This document shows, piece by piece, positions 25,908 to 36,252 of a DNA stretch of 64,000 nucleotides. The stretch is from the NCBI GenBank assembly GCA_016720685.1, contig JADKKC010000006.1:1-64000 (forward strand), in the 5' to 3' direction. Under the pieces are notes generated by a model. It was not told the DNA's origin, did not search any database, and saw only the letters and a list, made by a program, of their open reading frames with translations. The DNA comes from Zoogloea sp. GTDB taxonomy: Bacteria; Pseudomonadota; Gammaproteobacteria; Burkholderiales; Rhodocyclaceae. Positions within the stretch are counted from its first letter, which is position 1, and each line of letters starts with the position of its first letter. A program made the position numbers and the translations under genes.

Positions 25908-25926
25908 ATTTCAAGCAGCCCGGGTT

Positions 25927-27087
25927 TTACAGCGCGTGGAGCCGGTCGCCACGCAGGAAGCCGATCAGCGGCTGCTCGATGCCGCGGCCCATCGCGATGA
26001 CCTTGAAGAGTTCACCCATCTCGTGGGGGCCGGTTAGACGTTGCACGGCCTTTGCCGCACGGATGTAGTCGACACTGTCTTCCGGTGCCCGGCGGGCCAG
26101 GCAGGCCAGCACGCCACAGTTGAACAGCAGGTTGGCCTGGTCGGTGTAGCCGAGGATATCCAGCCCGGCTGCGAAGCCGGCTTCGGCGGCGGCGGTGAAG
26201 TCGACAAAGGCGGTGATGTCGTTCAGCCCCGGCCACAGGAAGGGATCGCCGTGAGCGTGGTGGCGGAAATAGCACAGCAGCGTGCCGGTGCTGCGGCTGT
26301 CGAGGTAATACTCGGCGCGCGGATAGCCGTAATCGACCAGCAGCATGGCGCCCTTTTCAAGGCGCTCGGCCCATTCGGCGATCCAGGCGCGGCCGGCGAG
26401 GTTGAGCTCGCTCACGTATTCGCCCTCGCTGGGCAGCGGGCGATCCAGCGCTGCGGCGGCGTCGGCCACCTTGCCGCTGACCGGGCGGTCGGCCCACACG
26501 AACTGCCCCTCGTCGCCCAGCGCCACGCCCCGTTCGAAGATGCCTTCCGGCCGCCAGGCGATCAGGTGGACCGGCATGACGTCGAGCACCTCGTTGGCCA
26601 CCAGGGCGCCCGAAAAGTGTTCGGGCAGGCCTTCCAGCCAGCTCACGCGGGATGCCAGGTGGGGCACTTTGCTGGCGATGGTGTCGAACTGGCGCTCGCG
26701 CAGCTCCCCCGAGACTTCGAGGATGGCGTAGCTCTCGGGCAGCGAACCGCGCAGTTCGAGTTCGAGCAGCAGGTCGGCAGCCAGCAGGCCGGTGCCGGCG
26801 CCGGCCTCGATGATGTGCGGCGCTGAGAGATCCATGATCTGCTGCACCTGGGAGGCGATCGCCTGGCCGAACAGGGGCGTGAGTTCCGGTGCGGTGATGA
26901 AATCGCCGCCAGGGCCGAACTTGCGGGCGCCGCCGCTGTAGTAGCCCAGGCCGGGGGTGTACAGGGCTTCGGCCATGTAGGTGGCGAACGAAATCCAGCC
27001 GCCCCGGCCTTCGATCAGGCGGCGCAGATGGGCGACGAGGTGCCCACTCTGTTCGAGGGCTTCGGGGGAGGGCTGGGGCAGCTTCAT
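25927..27087 (-). CDS. MidA/NDUFAF7-type SAM-dependent methyltransferase
   Basis: A 386-residue class I methyltransferase of the DUF185/MidA family. The SAM-binding glycine motif is EAGAGTGLLAADLL, preceded by the family-typical GYYSGGARKFGPGGDFITAPEL. The eukaryotic member NDUFAF7 methylates an arginine of complex I subunit NDUFS2; the bacterial substrate is not established. I chose the ATG at 27087; a GTG three codons upstream is possible. It faces the pteridine reductase-like gene divergently. Confidence 0.88.
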   Translation of the reverse strand: MKLPQPSPEALEQSGHLVAHLRRLIEGRGGWISFATYMAEALYTPGLGYYSGGARKFGPGGDFITAPELTPLFGQAIASQVQQIMDLSAPHIIEAGAGTGLLAADLLLELELRGSLPESYAILEVSGELRERQFDTIASKVPHLASRVSWLEGLPEHFSGALVANEVLDVMPVHLIAWRPEGIFERGVALGDEGQFVWADRPVSGKVADAAAALDRPLPSEGEYVSELNLAGRAWIAEWAERLEKGAMLLVDYGYPRAEYYLDSRSTGTLLCYFRHHAHGDPFLWPGLNDITAFVDFTAAAEAGFAAGLDILGYTDQANLLFNCGVLACLARRAPEDSVDYIRAAKAVQRLTGPHEMGELFKVIAMGRGIEQPLIGFLRGDRLHAL

Positions 27088-27288
27088 GGTGGCCACGGAC
27101 GGATAAAAGCGACCATTTTACCTGCCTGCCGCGGTGCGCCGGGAGTGATGCGGCAAGATTGATGTTTTTGGCATAATCCGGAAGTTCTGAAAGCGGAGGT
27201 GAGAGGTGGCAAGGGCTTCAAAACATGGGCGAATTACCTGTCGGCACCGTATGATTACGCCCTCCATATTCAGAAGCCCCAGGCCCTC

Positions 27289-28038
27289 ATGAATCAACAG
27301 GCAATGGCGCCCGTGGTCCTTGTGACTGGCGGCGCCAAGCGCGTCGGCGCCGAAATCGCCCGTCAGCTGCATGCCGCCGGTGCGCGGCTTGCGCTGCATT
27401 GCCGTCATTCGCGGGACGATGCGGATCGACTCGCCGCCGGTTTCAATGCGCTTCGCCCGGACTCGGCGCTGGTGTTGCAGGCCGACCTGCTCGACGGTGA
27501 CAGCCTGCCGGTGCTGGTGGAGGCCGTGGTTGGGCATTTCGGCCGCCTTGACGGGCTGGTGAATAACGCCTCCAGCTTCTTTCCTACGGCCATTGGCCAG
27601 ATCGGCGAAGCCGCCTGGGTGGATCTCATCGGCTCCAATCTCAAGGCGCCGTTGTTTCTCGCCCAGGCCGCAGCGCCGTGGCTGCAGGAGAGCGGCGGCG
27701 CAATCGTCAATATCATCGACATCCACGCCGAGCGCCCGCTCAAAGGCTATCCCCTTTATTGCGCGGCCAAGGCCGGCTTGCTCGGCCTGACGCGCGCGCT
27801 GGCGCTGGAACTGGCGCCGCGGGTACGGGTGAATGGGGTTGCGCCGGGGCCGATCGAGTGGCCCGACGATGGCCAGCTGGCTCCGGCCGAAAGGGATGCC
27901 ATCGTCGCTCACACCCTGCTCGGCCGGGTCGGAACGCCGTCGGATATCGCTCGTACGGTGCGATTTTTGTTGTTTGATGCGCCCTACATCACAGGCCAGA
28001 TCATTCCTGTTGATGGAGGGCGTAGCGCCCATTTATAA
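27289..28038 (+). CDS. Pteridine reductase/FolM-like short-chain dehydrogenase
   Basis: A 249-residue short-chain dehydrogenase. The cofactor motif is TGGAKRVG, whose arginine favours NADPH and is typical of pteridine reductases (PTR1) and FolM (dihydromonapterin reductase); NNAS, and YCAAK as the YxxxK catalytic pair, follow. It probably reduces dihydromonapterin or dihydrofolate in pterin metabolism. The start was set at the ATG of [16 protein letters not shown]. ttcA follows within 70 bases but has its own -10 box. Confidence 0.82.
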   Translation: MNQQAMAPVVLVTGGAKRVGAEIARQLHAAGARLALHCRHSRDDADRLAAGFNALRPDSALVLQADLLDGDSLPVLVEAVVGHFGRLDGLVNNASSFFPTAIGQIGEAAWVDLIGSNLKAPLFLAQAAAPWLQESGGAIVNIIDIHAERPLKGYPLYCAAKAGLLGLTRALALELAPRVRVNGVAPGPIEWPDDGQLAPAERDAIVAHTLLGRVGTPSDIARTVRFLLFDAPYITGQIIPVDGGRSAHL

Positions 28039-28082
28039 CGTATTTAACATTTTATGTCGGTCCGATGGATTTTCGGGCGGCT

Positions 28083-28088
28083 TATAAT
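28083..28088 (+). promoter_or_regulatory. -10 box upstream of ttcA
   Basis: A perfect TATAAT ending 18 bases before the ttcA ATG, in an AT-rich gap. No recognisable -35 hexamer lies at 17 bp. The leader would be only about ten bases long, which explains the lack of a clear ribosome-binding site. Confidence 0.4.
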
Positions 28089-28106
28089 CATTGGATATTT
28101 GGTGAA

Positions 28107-29042
28107 ATGGAAGACGTAGTGGCATCTCCCGCGCCCCTGGCGACCGATCTCTCCGAAACGGAGTCCCGTTTCTCGAATACCTTTTTGCGCCTCAAGAAGC
28201 AGTTGATGCGCAAAACGGGCGAGGCTATTGTGGATTACGGCATGATCGTCGAAGGCGACGTGGTGATGGTCTGCGTGTCCGGCGGCAAGGATTCGTTCAC
28301 GCTGCTGTCGATGCTGCTGGCCCTGCGCGAAAGGGCGCCCATCGACTTCCGCATCGTGGCGATGAACCTCGACCAGAAGCAGCCGGGCTTCCCCGAGCAT
28401 ATCCTGCCGGCCTACTTCGAGTCGATCGGGGTCGAATACAAGATCGTCACCGAAAACACCTACAAGATCGTCAAGGACAAGATCCCCGAGGGCAAGACCA
28501 CCTGTTCGCTGTGCTCGCGCCTGCGCCGGGGCATCATCTACCGCACTGCGAAGGAGCTTGGCGCCACCAAGATCGCCCTCGGCCACCATCGCGACGACAT
28601 GATCGAAACCCTTTTCCTGAACATGTTCTTCGGCGGCAAGATGAAATCCATGCCACCCAAACTGGTCAGCGACGACGGTCAGAACGTGGTGATCCGTCCC
28701 CTCGCCTACTGCGCCGAGAAGGACATCGAACGCTTTGCCCGTGGCATGGAATATCCGATCATCCCGTGCAATCTGTGTGGCAGCCAGGAAAATGCCCAGC
28801 GCAAGCAGATCAAGGCCATGTTGCGTGACTGGGACAGCCGTTTCCCGGGCCGTATCGTCTCCATCTCTACGGCGCTCAAAAATGTCGTGCCATCCCATCT
28901 TGCCGATGGCAATCTATTCGACTTCCTCAATGTTTCGAGTGCGACGAAAGTGGAAGAGGGGGACATTGTTTTCGATGCGCCCGACCTGCCGGTTTCGCAT
29001 GAAAACGCCTCAGCCATCCCGATCGGGATCTGGAGAACCTAG
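28107..29042 (+). CDS. ttcA: tRNA 2-thiocytidine(32) synthetase TtcA
   Basis: ATP- and Fe-S-dependent enzyme that thiolates cytidine 32 of certain tRNAs. The 311-residue protein, the same length as E. coli TtcA, shows the PP-loop SGGKDS at about residues 58-63, the [10 protein letters not shown] cluster-binding motif and the later CNLCGSQ cysteines. The ATG at 28107 gives this length; the frame is open further upstream to 28065. Confidence 0.96.
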   Translation: MEDVVASPAPLATDLSETESRFSNTFLRLKKQLMRKTGEAIVDYGMIVEGDVVMVCVSGGKDSFTLLSMLLALRERAPIDFRIVAMNLDQKQPGFPEHILPAYFESIGVEYKIVTENTYKIVKDKIPEGKTTCSLCSRLRRGIIYRTAKELGATKIALGHHRDDMIETLFLNMFFGGKMKSMPPKLVSDDGQNVVIRPLAYCAEKDIERFARGMEYPIIPCNLCGSQENAQRKQIKAMLRDWDSRFPGRIVSISTALKNVVPSHLADGNLFDFLNVSSATKVEEGDIVFDAPDLPVSHENASAIPIGIWRT

Positions 29043-29138
29043 CATCCATGGACCCATCCCCCAGCCTTTCCCGAGAGCCCGCAGCGCATTCCGCGTTGGT
29101 GTCGTGCCTGCATTCGGCTTGCATCGGAGTCCGCGACA

Positions 29139-30002
29139 ATGACTGAGCGTGTTTCCATCCGCTGCCTGCTGTTTGCGGACGTCGCCGGTGGCGTGCGGCT
29201 CGCAGTCAAGCTGGGCGAGGCCGAGGCGGGGTATGCCGTCGAGCGCTGCCTGAATCGCATGTCGCGCTGCGCCGAGGCGTATTCGGCCAGCGGGCTTGAG
29301 CTGCGTTCGGATGTGCTCGTGGCGCACTTTCCGGATGCCGACTCAGCCCTCCTGGCGGCCCGCGAAATGCGCGAGCGGGTGAGGGCGTTGCCACCGATGA
29401 GCGGCATCAAGCTGGTCCTGCGGGCCGGCGTGGTGCCCGACCCGGAAGGCGAGGAGATGGAGGAGGATCCCGAGAAGCTGGCGGCGCGACTGGTCGAGAG
29501 CCACAACCCCGATACGATCGCCGTCTCAGAAAACCTCAGCCCGCTGCTGTCGCCATCCATGCGTCGTTTGCTCGGCCGGCTTGACGGGTCGAGCAGTGCG
29601 GTGCCGTTCCCGGTACTCGAACTGGGCGATGCCCCGCCGCCGACGCCCGCCGAATTGCGCCTGGACGCGCTGCAGGCACAAAAGCGCTTGCGGGTGAGTT
29701 TTCGCGGGCAGACCTGGCTCATCGATGCGGCGCATCCAACCCTGCTTTTCGGGCGTGAAACCGGCAACGACATCGTCGTCTCCGATCCCCGTGTGTCGCG
29801 GCAGCATGCCCGCATCGAGCTGCGCGCCGGGCTGTTCTACCTTGCAGATTCGAGTACCAACGGCACCTACCTGCTGGAGGAAGGCTCTGCAGAACATTGC
29901 GTCAAGCGGGACGAGTTCGCGCTCTCGGAGAAGGGGCACATTGGTTGCGGCTTCTCGGTGGCCGACAACATGCTGGACGCTGTGGCTTTCGCCATCGATT
30001 GA
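29139..30002 (+). CDS. Divergent nucleotide-cyclase-like domain fused to FHA domain
   Basis: A 287-residue cytosolic protein of two parts. Residues 1-150 follow a class III adenylate/guanylate cyclase fold: LLFADVAGGVRLAVKLGE with the first metal aspartate, SDVLVAHFPDADSALLAA, and EKLAARLVESHNPDTIAVSE. The residue that should be the transition-state asparagine (NVAAR) is replaced (KLAAR), so cyclase activity is doubtful. Residues 185-285 form a forkhead-associated domain with GRETGNDI, SRQHARI and STNGTYL, which binds phosphothreonine peptides. Together this suggests a phospho-dependent regulator rather than a housekeeping cyclase. A kinase partner is not in the neighbourhood. A palindromic terminator follows directly. 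Confidence 0.82.
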   Translation: MTERVSIRCLLFADVAGGVRLAVKLGEAEAGYAVERCLNRMSRCAEAYSASGLELRSDVLVAHFPDADSALLAAREMRERVRALPPMSGIKLVLRAGVVPDPEGEEMEEDPEKLAARLVESHNPDTIAVSENLSPLLSPSMRRLLGRLDGSSSAVPFPVLELGDAPPPTPAELRLDALQAQKRLRVSFRGQTWLIDAAHPTLLFGRETGNDIVVSDPRVSRQHARIELRAGLFYLADSSTNGTYLLEEGSAEHCVKRDEFALSEKGHIGCGFSVADNMLDAVAFAID

Positions 30003-30019
30003 TCGAATCCGGATCCGCA

Positions 30020-30053
30020 AATTGAAAAGAGCCCCGCGGGGCTCTTTTCAATT
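30020..30053. terminator. Perfect palindromic bidirectional terminator
   Basis: A 34-base perfect inverted repeat with arms AATTGAAAAGAGCCCCG and CGGGGCTCTTTTCAATT. The GC core flanked by T and A tracts on each side can end transcription of the FHA gene (plus) and of psiF (minus). Confidence 0.93.
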
Positions 30054-30071
30054 TCTGCGGAGTGGAAGGGT

Positions 30072-30365
30072 TCAGCCTCCCTTCAGGCACTCGCTCATGA
30101 ACTTCTTGCGATCGTCGCCCTTCAGCGCCTTTTCGCCGGCGTCCTTGTTACAGGACTTCATCTTCTCCTGCTGGGTCGTGCCCTTGGCGGCCGGTTTGGC
30201 GGACAGGCACTCCTTCATGAAGGCCTTGCGCTCGTCGCCCTTTTTGTCGGTGGCAGATGCGTTGCACTCCTTCATCTTGTTCTGCTGGGTGGTGGCCGCA
30301 AAGGCCGCGGGTGCCAGGCTGGCGGCAAATACGGACACGGCGACGCTCAGGATCAGTTTTTTCAT
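30072..30365 (-). CDS. psiF: PsiF-family periplasmic protein
   Basis: A 97-residue protein with a signal peptide (LILSVAVSVFAASLAPAAFA) and two copies of the PsiF repeat, each built as K-M-K-x-C-N ... GDxRKxFMxECL. E. coli psiF is induced by phosphate starvation and its function is unknown. Each repeat holds two cysteines that could form a disulfide. The start was placed at the ATG of the signal peptide; an upstream open stretch overlaps hprK and is not real. hprK lies upstream on the same strand. Confidence 0.88.
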   Translation of the reverse strand: MKKLILSVAVSVFAASLAPAAFAATTQQNKMKECNASATDKKGDERKAFMKECLSAKPAAKGTTQQEKMKSCNKDAGEKALKGDDRKKFMSECLKGG

Positions 30366-30489
30366 CTGGCCACTCTCCTCGGATAGGCGATTTTTCGGAA
30401 CTGCGACAGCATCATAAACGGTGCACGAGTCGATCCGTTGACGGCCGGGCCGCCTGAACGGCGTTCGGGGGCACTTTTCTACGGGATTT

Positions 30490-31425
30490 CTAGCCGCCGC
30501 CTTCTTCCATCGCACGCTGCTGGCGGTCGACGAAGTCCTGGGTCGAGTCGATGCCGCGCAGCAGCAGGATTGTCGAACGGACCGCGGCTTCGAGCAGCAC
30601 GGCCAGGTTGCGCCCTGCCGCCACCGGCAGCACCACGCGCCGCAGGGACACGCCGAGGATCGACTGCTGCTCACCCTCCAGCGTCAGGCGGAGGGGGTCT
30701 TCCTGGCCCGGCTGGCGGCGCTGAAGGTGCACGACGAGCTTGAGCTTCATCTTCCGGCGGCAGGCCGTTTCGCCAAAGATGGTGCGGATGTTGAGGATGC
30801 CCAGGCCGCGCACCTCGATCACGTCCTGGAGCAGCGCCGGGCAGCGTCCTTCGAGGACGGTCGGGGCGATTCTGGAGAACTCGACGATGTCGTCGGCCAC
30901 CAGCCCGTGGCCGCGGGAGATGAGTTCCAGAGCGAGCTCCGACTTGCCGGCGCCCGAGTCGCCGGTGATGAACACGCCAAGGCCCAGCACGTCCATCAGC
31001 ACGCCGTGCAGCGCAACCCGTTCTGCCAGCTTGCGCGACAGGTAGCTGCGCAGCAGGTCGATGACGTTGGCAGCAGGCAGCGGGCTCGCGAACAGGGCCA
31101 CATCTTCGTTGGCGCACAGGGTGCGCACCATGCTCGGGATGTCCTCGTCGTCGGCGATGATGATGGCCGGCGGGCCGTAGGACAGGATGTCGCGGATGTG
31201 GTGGATGACCTTTTCGCGGGTTTGGCGGCGTGCCCAGGCGAGTTCCGACGAGCCGAGGATCTGCAGGCGGTCGGGGTGGATCAGGTTGAGGTGGCCGACC
31301 ATGTCGGCGGGCCAGATGCGGTCTTCCGAGACCGAAATGCGGGTCTCGAGGCTGCCGCAGATATGCCGCAGCCTCAGGCGTTCGAGGTTGTCGTCAAACA
31401 GCCGTGCTACTGTTGTCTGGCGCAT
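30490..31425 (-). CDS. hprK: HPr kinase/phosphorylase
   Basis: Phosphorylates HPr of the phosphotransferase system on serine with ATP and reverses the reaction by phosphorolysis. The 311-residue protein has the P-loop GDSGAGKSELAL near residue 150 and the HprK signature LGILNIRTIFGE. In betaproteobacteria it acts in the regulatory (nitrogen-type) PTS. It overlaps ptsN by 32 bases. The frame is open nine codons further upstream, but MRQTTVARLFDDN is the conserved start. Confidence 0.94.
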   Translation of the reverse strand: MRQTTVARLFDDNLERLRLRHICGSLETRISVSEDRIWPADMVGHLNLIHPDRLQILGSSELAWARRQTREKVIHHIRDILSYGPPAIIIADDEDIPSMVRTLCANEDVALFASPLPAANVIDLLRSYLSRKLAERVALHGVLMDVLGLGVFITGDSGAGKSELALELISRGHGLVADDIVEFSRIAPTVLEGRCPALLQDVIEVRGLGILNIRTIFGETACRRKMKLKLVVHLQRRQPGQEDPLRLTLEGEQQSILGVSLRRVVLPVAAGRNLAVLLEAAVRSTILLLRGIDSTQDFVDRQQRAMEEGGG

Positions 31426-31879
31426 CGCTGCCCCACTGGGCGAAAAGGGCATGGGCCGCCAAGGCGTCGGGCGCGTTCAGGAGCCGCTCGCGAAAAGCCC
31501 GGTCGCTGAACATCTGGGCGAGCTCGGAGAGCAGCTGCAAGTGGTGTTCGTTGGCTTGTTCGGGAACCAGCAGCACGAACAGCATCGACACCGGCTTGCC
31601 GTCGGGCGCGTCGAAGGGGACGGGTTCGGCCAGGCGGATGAAGGCGCCGAGGGCGTCCTTGAGGGTCTTGATGCGCCCGTGGGGGATGGCGATGCCCTGA
31701 CCAAGGCCGGTGGAACCGAGCTTTTCGCGCGCGAACAGGCTGTCGAAAACCGTGCTGCGGGCGATGCCGTGATTGTTCTCGAACAGCAGGCCGGCTTGCT
31801 CGAAAGCGCGCTTCTTGCTGCTCGCCTCGAGTCCAACGACCACATTGGCCGCGGGTAATAATTTGGCGATGAGGTTCAT
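31394..31879 (-). CDS. ptsN: PTS IIA-like nitrogen-regulatory protein PtsN (EIIA-Ntr)
   Basis: A 161-residue EIIA-Ntr protein that receives phosphate from NPr/HPr and regulates potassium uptake, sigma-54 functions and metabolism. The phosphorylated histidine lies in IAIPHGRI at about residue 67. It sits between hpf and hprK in the classical rpoN-hpf-ptsN-hprK order. The gap upstream (about 155 bases to hpf) may contain an internal promoter. Confidence 0.95.
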   Translation of the reverse strand: MNLIAKLLPAANVVVGLEASSKKRAFEQAGLLFENNHGIARSTVFDSLFAREKLGSTGLGQGIAIPHGRIKTLKDALGAFIRLAEPVPFDAPDGKPVSMLFVLLVPEQANEHHLQLLSELAQMFSDRAFRERLLNAPDALAAHALFAQWGSDAPDNSSTAV

Positions 31880-32035
31880 GCGTGGACTCTCCTGCGCGCG
31901 ATGGGGCGGAACAGGTTTCCGGTGAGGGGCAATGCGGGAAGATCCGGAGGCAGATGTCGCCGGGGCCGTTGTGTCAGTTGGGGCGCATTATAGCCACAAC
32001 GGTCCCAGGGGAAACCGTATTACTTGTGCCGTCGA

Positions 32036-32359
32036 TCAGGATTCGGCGAGGTGCTGCTTGAGCGAGTCATGGCCGTGATCGGAGGTCTTGTCCTTGTACT
32101 TGAGAACCTGACGGTCAAGCTTGTCGGTCAGTGCGTCGATGGCGGCGTACAGGTCGGCGTCTTCGCTTTCGACGTGGATATCCTTGCCGCGCACGTGCAC
32201 GGTGACCTCAGCCTTCTGGCGCAGCTTTTCCACCGAGAGGATCACGCCAACGCTGGTGACGTTGTCGAAATGGCGGATCACGCGATCGAGCTTGGAGGAA
32301 ATGTATTCGCGGATCGCCGGCGTAACTTCGACGTGATGTCCCGTGATGTTGAGGTTCAT
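32036..32359 (-). CDS. hpf: Ribosome hibernation-promoting factor (short HPF)
   Basis: A 107-residue short-form HPF/YhbH that binds the 30S decoding region and promotes 100S dimers in stationary phase. It starts with MNLNITGHHVEVTPAIREYI and keeps the basic helix KLDRVIRHFDN and the VHVRGKDIHVESEDADLY strands. It follows rpoN by 16 bases on the minus strand. A longer open frame upstream overlaps rpoN and lacks family similarity. Confidence 0.95.
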   Translation of the reverse strand: MNLNITGHHVEVTPAIREYISSKLDRVIRHFDNVTSVGVILSVEKLRQKAEVTVHVRGKDIHVESEDADLYAAIDALTDKLDRQVLKYKDKTSDHGHDSLKQHLAES

Positions 32360-32375
32360 GATTCTTGCCTTTCTA

Positions 32376-33833
32376 TCAGATGGATTTGCGCAGACTGACC
32401 GGCGGGATATCGAGGGACTCGCGGTACTTTGCGATCGTCCGTCGAGCGACAACGATACCCTGCAGGCCCAACAACTCGGCAATCCTCGCGTCGGACAAGG
32501 GTTTTTTCTTGTCTTCGGCGGCGACCAACTGGCGAATCAGCGCCCGAATCGCCGTTGAGGAAGCCGCCCCACCACTATCGGTGGCGACGTGACTGCCGAA
32601 AAAATGTTTGAACTCGAAAATGCCTCGTGGCGTGGCCATGTACTTTTGGGTGGTCACACGCGAGACGGTGGATTCGTGTAGTTCCAGCTGCTCGGCGATT
32701 TCCCGCAGGGTAAGCGGGCGCATTGCCACATCGCCATAATCGAAGAACTGGCGTTGGCGGTCAACGATCGCTTGCGAAACCCGCTGAATCGTGTCGAAGC
32801 GCTGCTGTACGTTCTTGATCAGCCAGCGTGCTTCCTGGAGATGGCTGGATAGGGAGCCGCTGGCGCCGCGGTTGTCACGGAGGATCTGGGCGTAGAGCTG
32901 GTTGATGCGCAGACGCGGCATCGCGTCGGGGTTCAGGTTGACCACCCAGGTGTTGCGGACCTTGCGTACCACCACGTCGGGCACCACGTAGCGGACGTCG
33001 GACTGGGAGAAGCGGGCGCCGGGCTTGGGGTTCAGGCCGAGGATCAGGGTGTGGGCCTCGCGCAGTTCGTCGTCGTTGCAGCGCAGGGCGCGCTTGAGCT
33101 TGAGGAAATCCCGCGCGGCCAGCAGTTCCAGGTGTTCTGCCACCAGGGCGAGGGCCAGTTCGCGCTCCCGGCTGGGGGGCAGGGGGCGCAGTTGCAGGGC
33201 CAGGCATTCGCTAACGGTGGTGGCGCCGATGCCGGACGGGTCGAGGCTCTGGATCTGACGCAGGGCGATGGTGAGATCGTCCAGGTCGACTTCGATCTCC
33301 GGTGGCAGCAGGGGAAGCAGCTCTTCGAGGGTCTGACTGAGATAGCCGTCGTCATCGAGGGCTTCGATCATGAAGCGGACCATGGCCCGGTCGCGATCGC
33401 TGAGTGGCGTGAGGGCGATCTGGCTGTCCAGATGGTCGCGCAGCGACGGAACGGAGGCCTGGATCTCCTGGAAGTCGGAGTCGTCATCGTCGTCGCGCTG
33501 GCCGCTGCCTGAGCCTTGCCAGTCACCGCCTTCGCTGCCGAGGTCGAAATCGCGGTCGGGCTCGCGCTCACGCTCGGATTCCCGTGCCTGCTCCTGCTCA
33601 CGCTCCTGGGCGGCCTCGCTGCCCGCCTGCGCTACGGGGCCGGGAGCCTCGATGCGGCTGGAGCCGAGTTCTGCCTCGGGCTCGTCCCGTTCGATCATCG
33701 GATTCTCGAGCAGGACTTTTTCGATTTCCTGGTTGAGCTCGAGGGTCGACAGCTGGAGCAGCTTGATGGACTGCTGCAACTGCGGGGTGAGCGCGAGGTG
33801 CTGGGAGAGTTTGAGCTGGAGGCTGGGCTTCAT
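32376..33833 (-). CDS. rpoN: RNA polymerase sigma-54 factor
   Basis: A 485-residue sigma-54. The N-terminal activator-interacting region is glutamine- and leucine-rich (LSQHLALTPQLQQSIKLLQL), an acidic linker spans about residues 50-125, and the C-terminus carries the helix-turn-helix LREIAEQLELHESTVSR and the RpoN box ARRTIAKYRE, which reads the -24 promoter element. It lies between lptB (15 bases upstream) and hpf, the standard order. Confidence 0.97.
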   Translation of the reverse strand: MKPSLQLKLSQHLALTPQLQQSIKLLQLSTLELNQEIEKVLLENPMIERDEPEAELGSSRIEAPGPVAQAGSEAAQEREQEQARESEREREPDRDFDLGSEGGDWQGSGSGQRDDDDDSDFQEIQASVPSLRDHLDSQIALTPLSDRDRAMVRFMIEALDDDGYLSQTLEELLPLLPPEIEVDLDDLTIALRQIQSLDPSGIGATTVSECLALQLRPLPPSRERELALALVAEHLELLAARDFLKLKRALRCNDDELREAHTLILGLNPKPGARFSQSDVRYVVPDVVVRKVRNTWVVNLNPDAMPRLRINQLYAQILRDNRGASGSLSSHLQEARWLIKNVQQRFDTIQRVSQAIVDRQRQFFDYGDVAMRPLTLREIAEQLELHESTVSRVTTQKYMATPRGIFEFKHFFGSHVATDSGGAASSTAIRALIRQLVAAEDKKKPLSDARIAELLGLQGIVVARRTIAKYRESLDIPPVSLRKSI

Positions 33834-33848
33834 GGGTCTGATGTTGCC

Positions 33849-34571
33849 TCAGAGCCGGAAGTGTTCGCCGAGGTAAACTTGACGAACCTGCTCATTGCGG
33901 ACGATTTCGTCGGGCCGGCCGCTGGCCAGCACTTCGCCGGCATTGATGATGAAGGCGCGATCGCAGATGCCGAGGGTTTCGCGGACGTTATGGTCGGTGA
34001 TCAGGACGCCGATGCCTTTTTCCTTGAGGAAACGGATGATTTTCTGGATGTCGATGACCGCGATAGGGTCGACACCGGCGAAAGGTTCGTCGAGGAGGAT
34101 GAAGCGCGGATCGGTGGCCAGTGCCCGGGCGATTTCGCAGCGTCGGCGCTCGCCGCCGGACAGGGAAATGGCGGTGTTGTCGCGCAGGTGTTCGATGCCG
34201 AGCTCGCCGAGGAGCTCTTCGAGGCGTGCGGCGATCTGAACCTTGGTGAGGGTTTGCAACTCGAGCACGGCCTGGATGTTTTCGGCGACTGTGAGCTTGC
34301 GGAAAACGCTCATTTCCTGGGGCAGGTAGGACAGGCCGAGGCGGGCGCGCTGATGGATCGGACGATGGGTCAGCACCTGGTCGTCGAGGGTGATCTCGCC
34401 GCCGTCGGCAACCACCAGGCCGACGATCATGTAGAAGCAGGTGGTCTTGCCGGCGCCGTTGGGGCCGAGTAGTCCGACGACCTCGCCGCTGCCGACCTCG
34501 AAAGACACGTCGTGGACGACCGTGCGGGCCTTGTATTTTTTGCGCAGGTTGCTGACTTTAAGCAGGCTCAT
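33849..34571 (-). CDS. lptB: LPS export ABC transporter ATPase LptB
   Basis: A 240-residue ATPase that powers lipopolysaccharide transport from the inner membrane through LptFG-C-A-D. Walker A is GPNGAGKTT, the signature is LSGGERRR and Walker B ends in [10 protein letters not shown]. In most proteobacteria lptC and lptA precede lptB; here recX overlaps its start by 14 bases, so those partners must lie elsewhere. Confidence 0.96.
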   Translation of the reverse strand: MSLLKVSNLRKKYKARTVVHDVSFEVGSGEVVGLLGPNGAGKTTCFYMIVGLVVADGGEITLDDQVLTHRPIHQRARLGLSYLPQEMSVFRKLTVAENIQAVLELQTLTKVQIAARLEELLGELGIEHLRDNTAISLSGGERRRCEIARALATDPRFILLDEPFAGVDPIAVIDIQKIIRFLKEKGIGVLITDHNVRETLGICDRAFIINAGEVLASGRPDEIVRNEQVRQVYLGEHFRL

Positions 34572-35007
34572 CGCCGGGATGTTCTTTCAGGACTTTACGT
34601 ATGATTTCGGTCGCAAAGCCGCGACCTTGAAGGAATCTGGCCTGACGTGCCCATTCTCGCGCGTCCGCCGGTGCGGCGGCGAACTTTCGGCGGGCGATGT
34701 CGCGGGCACGTTCGAATTCGCTGTCGCTGCAGTTTTCTTCAATGGCAGAGACGATCTGCTCGGTGCCGACGCCGCGGCGGGACAGCTCGAGACGCAGGCG
34801 CGAGGCGCCGAAGCGGGCCGCCTTGGCCCGTACGTAGGCATCGGCAAAGCGTACGTCGGAGAGCAGTCCAAGCTCGGTGAGTCGATCGAGTTCGGCGTCG
34901 ACTTCTTCTTCGCTGCCGAGCTTGCCCAGTTTGTGGGCCAGCTCGGTGCGGGAGTGCTCGCGCTGCGCGAGGCAGCGTAGCGCCCGCTCATGCAAGCTCA
35001 TGGTCAT
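34558..35007 (-). CDS. recX: Recombination regulator RecX
   Basis: A 149-residue RecX that binds RecA filaments and limits recombination. It consists of three-helix repeats with the family patterns [20 protein letters not shown] and [17 protein letters not shown], and a C-terminal [18 protein letters not shown]. It follows recA by 25 bases and overlaps lptB by 14, linking the SOS pair to the lptB-rpoN operon. Confidence 0.95.
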   Translation of the reverse strand: MTMSLHERALRCLAQREHSRTELAHKLGKLGSEEEVDAELDRLTELGLLSDVRFADAYVRAKAARFGASRLRLELSRRGVGTEQIVSAIEENCSDSEFERARDIARRKFAAAPADAREWARQARFLQGRGFATEIIRKVLKEHPGDEPA

Positions 35008-35032
35008 GGGCTTTCGTTCGCGGGGGGATGCG

Positions 35033-36076
<1,044 letters not shown>

Positions 36077-36185
36077 CTGTCGTGATCCTTTGAAAAAGGG
36101 TTTTGGAGATTATGGCACAGAGTTTGCGTGCAGGTGATCGCGTGTCGTGACGGCTCGTTTCGGAGCTGACGCGACATGGCGAGAG

Positions 36186-36201
36186 CTGTTATTTTATACA
36201 G
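36186..36201 (-). promoter_or_regulatory. LexA (SOS) box and recA promoter
   Basis: On the recA strand the site reads CTGTATAAAATAACAG, matching CTGT-N8-ACAG, and the dyad extends to AGCTGT...ACAGCT. TATAAA inside the box can serve as the -10 element, so bound LexA would directly block recA transcription. The leader to the recA ATG is about 100 bases. Confidence 0.88.
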
Positions 36202-36252
36202 CTCGCACGGCGAGTCCAGCAGAATCGCCAAGCCCTTGTTGCAAAAGGCGTT

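Noticed and set aside
29048..29146. 32-codon frame overlapping the start of the cyclase-FHA gene
   Set aside because: No ribosome-binding site, no signal or motif; the overlap with the next start looks accidental, and the composition is that of non-coding spacer.
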